A stretch of 64,000 nucleotides of DNA from Rhopalosiphum padi (Eukaryota; Arthropoda; Insecta; Hemiptera; Aphididae), in NCBI RefSeq assembly GCF_020882245.1, contig NC_083598.1:1357178-1421177 (forward strand), given 5' to 3'. The notes below the pieces were generated by a model. It worked only from the letters and a program-made list of their open reading frames with translations, made no database searches and was not told the origin of the DNA. Below, piece by piece: positions 35,201-48,500 of this stretch (position 1 is the first letter of the stretch; each line of letters starts with the position of its first letter). The translations under genes and the position numbers were made by a program.

Positions 35201-38200
35201 ATGATTTTTCAGTTTGTTCCTGCATCGCTATTTCTAAAAAGTATCTTTCAAATGTGATAACAGTCCATTGAAGAGCGATTATAACTTCCTAGATTTAAAA
35301 ATGACATTCATTATTATTAATGATTAATAACCAAATGCAATTGTTTTTTACTATTACCTCCCTGACCATAGGACTCATATCTTTAGCAACAGTATTTAAT
35401 AAAGTCAAAGCAATATTTAGATCAACTTTTATAGCATAGTTAGTACGATCCTTATCACAGCTTACATAAGTACCAAGAGCAAATACTGCTGCAGCTCGAA
35501 CCTAAAATATAAATTTAACTATTATTTTGAGTTATTTATTGATATTGTATTTTATCAGTACATTTTTAAATATTAATGTGTAATTTATTTATAAATGACT
35601 TTAAAATTAAAATATTAAAAACAACCAATAATACAGATTATGTTTTCAACTTTATGTTTAAAAACAAATAACTTCATTCAAAATTTTTATATTAATAACA
35701 TAAAATTGAAACTGCTAAACATACATTTAGTAAATACCACGCTCTTTTTATATAACCATAAAATTTGTTTCTTATCTTTTTTTTTTTTTTAATTAAATTA
35801 AATTGTTATAAAAATATATAACAGTATATTTTACAATCTGTATATCTGTATATACTATATACAAATAAAATCAGTGCAAAGAAAGCAATCTATTTAGTAT
35901 TATCCTAAATTTTCATCACTACAAACAATTGTTATACAATTTTTAGAAAATTAAAAATATTATTATTTTCATAAATAATCAACTTACTTCAGGTACTTTA
36001 TCTTCTAGTAAAATGTAAAGTTTCTCATGAGCTATATCTCGTACACCAACCCAACGTGCTTTATCGTAATCGGACCATAACTGTGCAAGACATAAGGTCA
36101 ACCATTGTTTATATGGAGCACTAGCATTGGCTAATTGTTCAAGACATATGCACACTAAATTGTTTTTAAGCCCAAGTTGTTGGCCATTCTTATAGTTTTG
36201 CATTAGTCGGGACAGTACAACAGTTCCCAACATCCTTTGTTCTTCCTAATAACCATACAAATAAAATACAAATTTTTAATAAACAAAAAAGGTATAAATA
36301 CATAAGGACAATAAAATAATGGTTCTTCAATAATATTTGGTTAGTAACTACTAAAAATATGAACTATTCAAAGACAGCTTTCTACTATATTACATTGTAT
36401 AACATTAATATTCATCGTATAAGTAACTTATAGGTCTTACCTACCTATGTTAACCTACATATAAATATACTCAAACACAATACAGTGTATAGTTAACTCA
36501 AGGATTAAAAATTATCAATGGCATTTAAAAATACTTGTTTGTTATATAATTCCACCACCAGATTAGGTCTACTATACTCAAGCATTTATTTATAAATTGT
36601 GACAAAAATTTCAAGTAAAAATAAATAATAATAATAATATATTGTTTACCATTAAATAGTAATATAGCTAAAAATTAATTTATTTTACAATAATACATAA
36701 GTAAATACAATAAAATAAGTTAGTTTTTCTCACATTTTAATTATTTTAACAATATTTTTTTATTATAAAATTGAATGCTATTATTAAATATTATAGAGAA
36801 TGAAGTCTTTAAAATTAATTTTAAATAAATTAATAGTCTTTTCAAGATAAGTACATTCTTGAAATTAGACAAATATAGCAATAAGTCAACAACATACTGA
36901 CATGATTATAAATTATAATACAATATTTTAATATTATAAGAAGTATTTACCTCTACGTAAGATGATATCAATCTATAGTGAAATATCGATCATGAATATC
37001 AAATTTTTAGATTAGAGGATGTTAACATAAAATTTATCTAGTGAAGTGATAAATTTTAAATGGTTTATTAGCAGGGTGATAACAAACAAGTACCCATTTT
37101 TTTTTTAATGTTATCTGACATATTCATATGAGAAGAAATAAATTGGTTAAAGATTAAATAGATGTTTTCAAATTTGTAATTATAAATAATAATTACTGTA
37201 AATATGACAATAAGAATATTTATGTATCAAAAACATAAGAATTGTTACATAATATAAAATCCAAATGCAATTAAATAAAAGTTAACAATTGATCAAGTAA
37301 TCTTTTAAAGAAATGAAAATAGTAATAAAAGTATTAATGCAATTTTTATACTTACAGGCAAACGTATATCTTCAACCAGTTGAAAAAAATACTTAAAACC
37401 ATTCTCCCTAACAATGTCAGTTTGACAAGTCTGTTAATAGATATAATCAATCATTTTTTTATTTACATAATTTTTATAATTTATTTTGAATACTTACATG
37501 ATCAACAGCCATTATTTTAGCCCAAATAAATGCTAACATGGGTCGAAGTTCAACCGCAAAACTCTGCAGTAGTTTCAATATATATGGAAATATACCTACA
37601 GATAAAGTCAAATTTACTGCCCATGGCCCCAAATCTAAAAATCTGCCCAACAAGTCTAATGCTCGGAGTCTATGTGCTTGACTTAATAGAACCTGCACAA
37701 CACCATACAATAAATTATTATAGAACATTATATAATTATGTGTATTGTTGTTTTAATTACTTGGAGTACAATGGGAAGCTGTTCAGGTGCACTACGTTGT
37801 TGTGTTGGTAAACAAGATGTATGGTCAAGCCAAATTTCAAAAGCAGTCAATTGTTCTTCAAAAAATGTTGTGCGTACAAAAAAACCATCTCCGTGTTCTT
37901 GAACACGTTGTAACTGAGACAAACACAAGTCTAAAATATGATCCCATGACTGTAAACAAAATATTTATAAATAAATAAAGAGATTGTATAAATGAATTGA
38001 AAGAAATATGTCAAGTACCAAATCATTCATTAAATAAAACATATTTTTATCTTCTACAAACCTGCCACATGGGATGATTGTGCATTGCCGGTAATTTAGG
38101 CGAAGATACTGGTTCACAGTCATATGTTCTCATAATACGTTCGGCCAGTAAAAAGTTTCTTAGCAGACTTGCAACTAACAAGTCTTGCCGAAATAGTGTT

Positions 38201-41200
38201 TGAAAAGTATCTTTATAATAAAAATACAATTTTAAAGTTTTTTTCATACAGTATATATTATAATTTATAAATTTAGTTAATGATTATAATTTTACCTCTA
38301 GGTAATATATTCCAAGCTATTGTATCGGTTATAGCAGTGAATACCCAGTTTAATTCTCCTAACATAGTTCGTCGATCATTTAATGTACCAGGAATTCTAA
38401 TAGAAACAAAATATTTAATGAATAAATAAATTAAATTATAACAATCATTTTTATTGCAAAACTCACTTATCAACCAGATCAAGAATTAATTTTGAACAAT
38501 GTTTTGACATATTTTGCATTACAAACCTGTAAATAAATTTACAATTAAATCTTACATAACATTTTTAATAGAAATTGTTAATGGGAACATTTTTTGTAAA
38601 TAAAATGTAATATTTCTAAAAATTATAATAATTAACAGTCTGTTTAGATAAATATATTTTTATAGAACATAGATAGGTGAGCATCTAACTATCTAGGAAT
38701 TCTAAAACATTCTGGACACAACATTAACTTATCAGAGATGGATAAAAATTAACTTTTATCAAAAACACAAAACATTATTTGTAGATAAAAATAGTAAATT
38801 ATCTCTATAAATAATCATTAAATGTTATCAATTAAAATATATTTTCATATTAAACAGGAAATTTAATTGGAAAGTATGTGTTCTGTTTTCTGTAAATAAA
38901 TCCTTATCTGAAATATGTAATACATGCAAAATATGTGAGACAGAAACATAATTGTAAAATTTAAATTAAAGACAATAAAAGAATAAATACTTCAATTGAA
39001 CTTGGATAAAAATATTAAGATACTTATGTATTTGTATTCTATTTCTTAATCTATAACTTAAATACACTTGAAAATTAAAAATGTCTACCCTAATTTAAAG
39101 GATAAACAAATGATTCAATTTTAAGTAAATAATATAAAAACATTCAAATTATTTACTAATGAAATATTGTTAAAGTATGTATTAAAAATACATTTTTGCA
39201 TTACTGGAGAAATAAATTTCAAATTGCAGTAACACAATTTTACAATTATTTTTAGTCAATTGATTATTATTGTAGCAACACATTTAATATCTAACATGTT
39301 TGTTTATCTAATAATATCTTAATTAGACATTTGAACTTTAAACTCAAATGACGTAAAAAATTGTTTCTTTAATTTTGAATATTAACATGAAAAATTCCTA
39401 ATGAATATTGAGACATAATGCAATAATATTGAGCCACCATAATTCATAATATTTAAACAACGATTTTAAATTACAGGTCATGCACTGATATAATTATAAT
39501 TTGAATGTAAATTGATAACAATTATAAAACTGCCTTTGTTGAATATATGTACATAATTACATTAATCACAATTGATTATAAATTATAAAAATTATATTGA
39601 TTTCCACAACCTAAATACCTTATGAATAGTTATGTTTTATTTTAAAATCAATAATAATTATAACTTTAATTTATACATTTATATAGATATAATAATTTAC
39701 CACCGAGCAGCCATTTTAATTGGTGTAGTCAAGCAAGACGTAAACAAATCAGCAGGTAAGTCTGGATGCATTGGAAGTGTTTGATCTATTTGACATGCGC
39801 CCAGTTGAATGCAGTTTTTAAAGGAAGATCCTTCACTGTTTACAAACAATGGGCTTTGGGTAGCATTATGCTGAAAATTAAAGTAACAAATATTAAATAG
39901 GCAAAATGTGTATTGAGTATTCATTACCATATTATAATGTGAATGAAAAAACATATTTATGAAATATGGTTGTATAATATATAGCTTAAATTAAAAAAAA
40001 TAGTTATTATTGAAAGAAAAAAGATATTATTTTATTTTTTATTTTAAAGGTAGAAATATAGATTACATTTTACTCAATCAGAAATAAAATAATATGACAA
40101 TAGTTCTAAAGTATACCATACATTAGAATATATAAATGTTTTAATGATACTAAAGAACATTTAAACGTAAATGGTTTAATATTACTTACTAAATCAATAA
40201 ATAATAAACATTAGATAATTTTTGTAACAATTTATAGAATTGAATCAATTTATTATGTATATTCCACTAATTGAATTAAACATTTGTACCAATAATTAGA
40301 GTTGTTATTTTTTAGAAATTAATGGAATCGGCATAAATAGGCTTTATTTTCAGTAATAAATATAATATTATATCAATTGTTAATGAGTGACATGTTACAT
40401 TTGTTATTTTATACCAGTCTAAATGTATTATAAAAGTTATGCATAATAGAACTAATTAAAAAAAATTAAATGTATTATTTTATGTATCTTTCTGCTATGT
40501 ATTCCTTGTTTTATTTTCAATAATTAAATATGTTAAACAAATTTAATTGCCAATTTATTTTTTTCTTATAGAAATCAATATTAAATAATTATTTATCATA
40601 TTATCTTAATTTCAAAGTTTAATTCTAAACTAATGATCAGTAAATAAAAAAAAATCTAAAATAACAAAACAAAATAATACATACCATATCTTCTTTTTCA
40701 TGCTGTTCAGCAAATTGGCTAAATAATTTTATTATCATTCCTGCATTTGAACAATCATAGACATAAATTGATGGTGATCCCATCCAAGTTTGAAGATCAT
40801 AAATGGACAATGGAATGTATTGGGTATATGTCTAACAAAATTGATACATATTTTAAATATTTAAATGTTTATAAAGAATAATAATTAAAAATTAAAATCA
40901 ACTAACCCTGTTAAACACCCAAATTTCACCATTTACTGTAGGTTTTGGAACACCATGTCCATTATAGTGGAAAAGGACTCTTTCTTCTTTTGCATTTCGT
41001 CTCAAGGAAACGCACAATTTTTTTACTTCCTCTATAGTTGGGTCTAACGATTGTTTGTACCGTGCTCTTGGCTGCCACCTTTCGTACTGTTTTTGCAAAT
41101 TGACTCCAATTATTTCCAATGCTTTCTGAGGAATCATCATCATTGGATCTAATTCAGTTTAAACATATTCATAAGACCAAACCATTTTAATAAATTATGA

Positions 41201-41581
41201 CTTTAAATCAACATTATAGTTGTCATGAAATCTATACCTATCCAACACTCTAGACGGGCGCAGGGCTGCACTTTTAAAACGTCTGGTGGGTCTACACCTA
41301 CATTTAGGCACATTACAAGAGCAACACTCACAGTCTTCATCTGAATACACAAAATAAAAACAATACAAAATAAAAGAAAATTAATGAAAATTCATTACAT
41401 TCTTCTAAACGATGAACCACACACTCACCCGTTCTTTGAGACGCCATGAATTTACCACAGCATCCACGGATTTGATCTCCTCTGTATGACGTTTTTTCGT
41501 GAAGCATAACGGCAATCGCCAGTCGGCGGACTCGGCGCCGTCGGCGCTGCCGGACGATAATTTGGACGACGCTTCTTCCAT
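32209..41581 (-). CDS. RPTOR: Raptor, scaffold subunit of mTOR complex 1, 1289 aa, 25 exons
   Basis: Exons in order: 41581-41429, 41340-41238, 41148-40907, 40831-40685, 39870-39701, 38526-38467, 38396-38296, 38210-38062, 37949-37761, 37692-37498, 37430-37356, 36245-35988, 35501-35358, 35288-35183, 35103-34903, 34841-34708, 34633-34563, 34482-34374, 34302-34097, 34006-33830, 33722-33460, 33377-33225, 32803-32650, 32589-32476, 32404-32209. Phases agree throughout; the total is 3870 nt (human raptor 1335 aa). Raptor presents substrates such as S6 kinase and 4E-BP to mTOR and binds Rag GTPases at the lysosome. The caspase-like N-terminal domain shows HYNGHGVPKPTVNGE (to residue 160) and YDCSNAG (191-197). 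Helical HEAT repeats follow (about 400-700), then a variable Ser-rich linker and the C-terminal WD40 propeller (about 970-1289). The start is set by homology: ATG 41581 gives DWRLPLCFTKKRH in the frame that joins exon 2. Confidence 0.95.
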
Positions 41582-41637
41582 TCATGCAGACGTCCACAAA
41601 TGACATTCAACGGTAGGAAACACGCGTGCTTACGTCC

Positions 41638-41847
41638 TCAACGGCACGGGATTGAATAGCAGAAAATTGATACGCTGTAGTGTTCGCGTATAAATGAAAA
41701 TCTATTTTGAGTCTTAACCGTATCGTGGGCGTTGGTCGACGTGAAAAATTTGAAAACTATCGAAACCACAAATCTAACAACAACAGACTCGCGGGTAGTT
41801 GTAATACGTCTTGCACTACGCCCGACCTCGTGTTTGCTATCAGACAC
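41638..41847 (-). other. Possible upstream ORF of raptor, 69 codons
   Basis: An ATG at 41847 opens a frame that stops 56 nt before the raptor start codon. It would be a uORF if transcription starts above 41847. The product is basic and resembles nothing known. It may equally be promoter DNA that is never transcribed. Confidence 0.25.
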
Positions 41848-42114
41848 GATCGTCGTCGCGTTATCTCCTAATCATCCCCTCCATGCCATAGATAAACCGT
41901 CATCTGGTTAGGTTCACATTCGATCGTTATCTTTATGAAAAACACGGTAGTGGATCGTGGTGATACCGTCGTCGTCGTCGTTGTTGTTGTTGATGTTTTC
42001 TTTTTTTTTTTATCACATTACCATTTTTGCGGTTTTAGTGGTAACAACGGTCATCGAACGAATCGCAACCGACCGACGGGGCACCGTCCTCCACCGCCAC
42101 ATGTGATCGTGTGA

Positions 42115-42136
42115 TTATTATTATTATTATTATTTT
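42115..42136. repeat. ATT microsatellite
   Basis: A pure run of ATT triplets in the raptor/ZNF598 intergenic region. It is simple sequence, likely variable in length between individuals. Confidence 0.8.
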
Positions 42137-42515
42137 AATAATTTTTTTGCATATATTTTTTTTTCTAATTTTAAAAACATCAATTTGAGTTTTAATTATC
42201 AATTTTTTTTTTAAATCTTCATTTTACTCAAGTTTGAAGTCCGGAAAGTTGCCATCAAACGATAACATTATTCTCGACATTTTACTTTCACTAAATACAC
42301 ACATTAACATGTATATATAATTAGTACACGTTTTTGTGTTCGTACATGCGCAACATATATTTCGTTGATACATAAATTTATTTTCCACGATCAGTGCCAA
42401 AATACGGTAAGTTGACAGTACTCATCGTAATGTTCCGAACAACAAATTTTTATGTTGAGGTCAACCAACTTACATTAATAATACTATATTCGTTTGTTGT
42501 TCTTGATTGGTAGAA

Positions 42516-45500
42516 ATGGACCGAAGACCATCATCTTACAGATCGCGTCAAGCGTCATCCAAACCATCAGGCCCTAGTTGTGTGATATGTTTTAAAATTC
42601 AATCAATTTATTCAATTGGTACCTGCGATCATCCTGTATGCTATGAATGTTCAACTACCATGCGAGTGCTCTGCGATCAAAAGGAGTGTCCGATTTGCAG
42701 GCGAATACTGACCAAGGTTTTTAATACAATATATTATTCTTAACGTTTAATAAAATGATAACTATGGTATTGTTCAACTGTTCTAATAATTATTATAATG
42801 TTTAGATACTTACTATTTACTATTATGAGTTCAGACTTAGATGAGCCTTATCAGTTATAATAATAATATGTATATATACCTTTTTTTAACACAACTAAAA
42901 TTAATAGTAGATATCTGCAGAAATTTTTAACATTGATAGGAAAGTATACACAAAATAAAAATGAACATATTGAGTCTCAATGCTATCTACCTAATAATAA
43001 TAGATAATTTACTGGATAAATAAAATAAAATAGCAATACTTTTTACATTAGAGTATTTTAGACAAATAATTTGAATACTTGTGTTAAGACATACAATGTT
43101 TAATAATTATTTTCAGCATCTAACTATTACTGTGAATTAAATGGGTATTTTTTTTTCTTGTAACTCTCTAATTACTATATAATTTTTCCTCAAATTTTTC
43201 TTAATCATCTATGTAGCTTACAAAAAAGTTTATTGCTTGTTCTAATTCTCTTGGTCTGAACTGTATATGTTTAAACTAAAATACTGATGTTAATAAATTA
43301 TAATACTGTGTAGTTTAGAGAAAAACGTTTATGAATAATCTATATTAATATATACCTTAATTTTAATTGAAAATCCTACATCTTAACAATAAATATGGAT
43401 TCTGCTAAACATAAATTTTCCCTGTTGTATATCTATAATAAAGAAACAAAACACGTGGGTATAATATCTTTTTAAGAACATTAATTAAGTTAAGTAAATT
43501 TTATTATTTTAGGTAGGTACATACTTGTCACTAACCTGATGCCGCTATCCATCTCCACCAATTTTGTAAGACCTCCATACAAATTTCAACTTATGGTTAT
43601 TTAGATTAACAGTGTTAATAGTATATTATAATAAATGTACAATCTATAATTTATATTTCATTGTTTGTACTATAATAATTGTTCATCAGTATGAATGATA
43701 GGTACTATTTTAATTTTAATTTTGACAACCAAAATAAACTTATTTCACTGGAATTTCTGTTTGATGTAATGCCAATGTGTACTAATCATATTATATCATT
43801 ACCATACTATTATACATCATTATAAAACTGTATTCTTTCATTTTGAAACAATTAACAACAATATTTTTATTGCATTTAAATTTGAAATCAATTCTAAAAA
43901 TACGGTTGGTGTGGTCATAGAAATCAATTTTTTAACATATAGGTATAATATATGAAATTAAAACTAAGTATATAGTGCATCAAAATGTCATCAAATCAGT
44001 AATCATTGGTTAAAATTAAGTTTTCTTATTAAAATGTGCTATATGATATAACTGTCATAAAATTTAAATTATGAAATAATAAAAGTTAAAATACATAAAA
44101 TAGACCCATCTATATTATTTATATATATATCTTGTTCTATCTACTAAATTCTATAACTTTTTACATTTTTAATCCAGCTTGAAATCTTCATTTATGTAGT
44201 AGACATAAATAATTGATAAGATATATTCCAAACATTTATTTAGCTATATAAAAAATAAAAAATATATTAAAAACTTTGAACACATCTCTATAAATTACTA
44301 TGATTATAATATATACACAGTTGATTTAAATTGTACCTAAGTATAAAACATTTATGTTAAAAACCAATAGATACTATTAGTAATGTTCTTATATATATTT
44401 ATATATTTTATAAGTGTATGTAGCTATAAAATATGAAATGTGTTGTAAACTGATGCGAGTATGACTCCCTTTCCAAAATAGCTGGTCTGAAGCAATGTGC
44501 CTTTTGACTGGACGACCAACTCATATGCAAAGACACACAGCAGTCAGAGCATTGCTAGTACAGAATCCCCTAGCCTTTTATTTTACTTGATTAAAACTAA
44601 CCAATAAATATTATATTTTTGTATCAAAGCAAATTTGTTCAAATACATGAATCCGTAATACTTAACTTTTAAGTTATTTTTATTTTTTTACAGGTCATTT
44701 TTACAAAAGATGAGTTGGATTTGTTTAAAAATTTGGATGATCGTTCATATCCCCGATATAATAAAAAGTATGGCATTGCATTTGGTGATCTTTCTGTGGA
44801 AAATTCATTTGACCAATTATTGCGTTGCTACTGTAAAAAATGTTACGAACATCCAGAGTTCACGTCATTTGAACAATTATCTACACACATGGAACGAAAC
44901 CATCGTCTTTATGCTTGTCGCCTCTGTGTGAACAATTTAAAGGTGATTTAAATTTAAAATCAATTTAATTTACTATTTCTTTATATTAATGAATTTAATC
45001 CACCTATATTAGATTATCAACAGTTCTATGAATCTATTGATTTTACAATAATGCGTGTTTTTATTCTATCTGTCATCACCTTTTTTAGCTATTAAAATTA
45101 AGTAGGGAAACTAAATTGATTTTATTTTTAGTTATGATCAAAATTTAATAACTGTAGAATACTTATATTAGGAGTTTACTAGACAAAATTTTCTTAATAT
45201 TTTCACTCTTTTTGTACTATTTAAAGATATTATTTAAATATTTTGACTGAAATATTTTTTTTTATTTATGTATAATACGATTTTTGTTTTTGGTAAAAAA
45301 AAGCTTGAAAATACAAATAATTCAAGATTCCTTAATTATTGTCCATATACCAATTACAAAATAACAAATTGTTCTATATAAGATTTTAAAATTCAAAATT
45401 TTTTTGCATGTATTCTTCAAAATTACAAAACTATACTAATTATTATTTAGTATAAAATTCATAAAATATTAAATGTTTAAAATTTAATAGAAGCTTCCAA

Positions 45501-48500
45501 TAAGCTATATACTATATAGCTATATTTTACTATATAAGCTAACTTATATAATTATATAAGTTTTTTTTACAAGAACTATGAAAAACCATCGAGTGCATTT
45601 CCACAAATATTTTTATAAATATTAAAGTTTAAATTTTATCGAAATTAGATGATCATACCTAAGATAACAATTATAGTATTTTATTTTGAATTCAATTAAT
45701 ATTGAACTTGTAGAAACTTGAAATATTATACTGTTGCATAAATTATTATTTATTAATTTATTATGCTATGAAAATTATAAAAATTTTGGATTCAATTTAA
45801 GCTTATGATAGACTTCAAATTTTTGTTGATCATATTTTATTAGTAGATAATAAAACAAATTACTATAATAGTTATATAAATATATGATAAAATAAACGTA
45901 ACATATGCAATTATTTATCATTGAATTTAAATTTAACACATTAATTTGACAAATTACACTCAACAAACTATAAACAGCAGAGCGAATACCTACTTCCCTC
46001 TATTTTATAATATAATAACAAGTCAATTTGTAATTGTGTATTTGCTTTAACCATAATAGATATTTCCAAGCCAGAGACGTTGGTATAATTTCGATGAGTT
46101 GGTTAGACATGAAGAATGTGGAGACCCCGATAATACATCTCACCGTGGCCATCCTGAATGTCAATTTTGTAAAGTTCGTTACCTAGACAAGGACGAACTT
46201 TATAAACATCTAAGGAAGGAGCATTTCTATTGTCATTTTTGCGATGCCGATGGTATTCAAGACTACTACATGTGTGTATTAATTTATTTTTATAAATAAA
46301 TAGACCTAACCTAACACATTTTTACGTATTCCCTAACCAAAATGTTGCTATTTTTTTACAGGTCATATGACTGGTTGAGAAAGCATTATTACGACAATCA
46401 CTACCTTTGCGAAGAGGGAAATTGTGTTAATGAACAATTTACGTCAGTTTTTCGTACGTCAATTGACTTACAAGGTATATATTATCAATATAAAACTAAT
46501 CGTTTTGCCGATTGAAATTTGTTGAATATTATTCATGTTTCCTTTTGTCTTTGCATAATAGCTCATAAAGCACAAACACACAGCAGGGATCTAGGAAAAC
46601 AAGGATACAAAGAAGCACGTACTTTAAAACTTGAGTTTAACTTGAGACCACGACACTTTCCGGCAGTTGAAGCTGGCAGACCTAACCAATACCAACCTCC
46701 ACGACAACCGCCCCGTCAACCTACATCTGATAATCTGTAAGTATTATATGTACACAGTATTCAATTTAACCATCTACAGTCTACACCAGCGTTTCCCAAA
46801 CTGTGGTCCGCGGACCCCTAGGGGTCCCCACGTATACCGGAGGGGGTCCGCGAACATAAATAATTAAAAATACACAAAGTACCTATCTATAAAAATGAAA
46901 ATACTGATGTTAATATTCGTATAACGTGGAAAATTTTTATTTTTATTATCTCGAAGGGGTCCGGCAGAGAAAAAGTTTGGGAAAGGCTGGTCTACACTAT
47001 AATTTTCTGAGTATTAAATTAAATTAAAAACGGTCGAGAAATATTAGCGTACCTACTCAATTAAATAGATCAATTTTTTCAAATAAATATAACGATGTTG
47101 CAGCACTTGTTTAACAATAATATCACAATTATTTATGTACAGTTACAACAACAACAACAATTATTCCGACGGTCACATGTTGCCGGCGACGTCATCGGAT
47201 CGCGCCATCAACGTACGCAACACCGCAGACTTTCCATCACTGAACGGTCAGCACACGACGGTGCTGCCATGTGCCCGCACCAGGAAACAAAACCAATCGG
47301 TAAACACACAAGACTTGCATTCGTTTCCGGCCCTGGGACAGGATCCGCAGCCGCCAGTGGCACCAAAGGCCCAGAAACCGGCGATGAATAGCATCCGAAT
47401 GGCCGCGGTGTTGAAGAAACCAGCGGAACCTCCTAAACTGGACAGAAACAAAGACGCTAAGGTGCCTTCAGGCCCACGGTTGCCCAATCAAGCCAGGGAC
47501 TTTCCGTCATTGGATGGCAACCATAACCACCAGCCACAGCAGCAGCAAAACTTGCAACACCCCAGATTGGCCGCCAATAAAGAGATGGCGGCGACCAGCA
47601 GTTCAGGCAGCGGAAGTTGGGTGTCTAAAGCCAAGACGGGCAACGAAAACGACAAGAAAAAGGTAAAAAAAGAACCGCCAGCCATTAAGAAAAAAATTGC
47701 TGAGGCGCCAAAGGTACCAGGCCCGTCGGACTTTCCGAATTTGAACAAAAAATATGAACCATCCAAGAGCAATCTAGCCAAGTTGGGCGGCAATAAAAAG
47801 AAAACAGATAACTCGAAGAAAACCGCGTCGGTAGAAAACAATGTCAACGGAAGTGGTATTGTTCAAAACGGGAAGAAAAACCCTCCGACCGTGGACAACA
47901 ACGGTAGTAATAAGGAAAATGTCAACAAACCCAATAACAAAATCGTTAACGCGGTGCAGATGTGCAACGGTGGTGCGGTCGGCGACGTGTCTTGCAAGAC
48001 CTCAACCGCAACAACTTCTACGAATAATAAGATGGTCAAGAATGAAGTGATAAAGTCCGTCACATCAGCCCCGGCCGAACAGCCGAAGAGAGAGCCGTCT
48101 AAAAAGAAAGAGCCTGCAGCTACAGTCGCCCGAACGTCGGCGCAACCTGACGAAGAATCCGTTTCAGATACCAACAACCCAAAGGACAAAAAAAAGAGGA
48201 AAAAGAACGAAAACCGAGGAGAGCAACAACAACAACCAATTTCATCGGTCGGGCACCAACAGCAACAGTTGCATAACAATCACATCAAAACATTGACGCC
48301 GAAAATACCGCCGGGATTCGAGAACGCGTACCAACAACAGCAACAGGTCAGAGCACCCCCCGGGCTATCCGGTAACCGCGGTCCATCTCCCGCAGCTCAG
48401 AACCACCACAGGATCAAAGCGCCGCCCGGTCTGTCGTTGACAGACAGCGGCGGCGGTGGTAAATCATTCGAGTACTTGCATCCGACCGATTCATCCGTCC

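Larger units (their letters stand above)
41582..42515. promoter_or_regulatory. Bidirectional promoter region between raptor and ZNF598
   Basis: Start codons of the two divergent genes are 934 bp apart. The raptor side (to about 41950) is rich in CG dinucleotides against the genomic background, as expected for a broad promoter. Simple repeats follow: GTC/GTT triplets at about 41969-41996, a T run at 42000-42011 and ATT triplets at 42115-42136. For ZNF598 a 5' UTR exon probably ends at 42406 (AATACG then GTAAGT) and splices to 42514, two bases before its ATG. On the raptor side upstream ATGs are present at 41847, 41606 and 41585. Confidence 0.55.

Noticed and set aside
41337..41606. Open frame starting MSFVDVCMNGRSV with an Arg-rich run, apparently the raptor N-terminus
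   Set aside because: The homologous frame is shifted: ATG 41581 gives MEEASSKLSSGSADG and then DWRLPLCFTKKRH, which matches raptor and splices in phase to exon 2. The longer frame runs into the intron.
42115..42136. Regular repeats as a possible CRISPR-like array
   Set aside because: It is a plain ATT microsatellite in a eukaryotic intergenic region with no spacers.
47248..48279. Several long antisense frames (Cys/Phe-rich) opposite the large ZNF598 exon
   Set aside because: They mirror the Lys/Asn/Gln-rich coding strand, have no motifs, and the sense strand is supported by splicing and homology.
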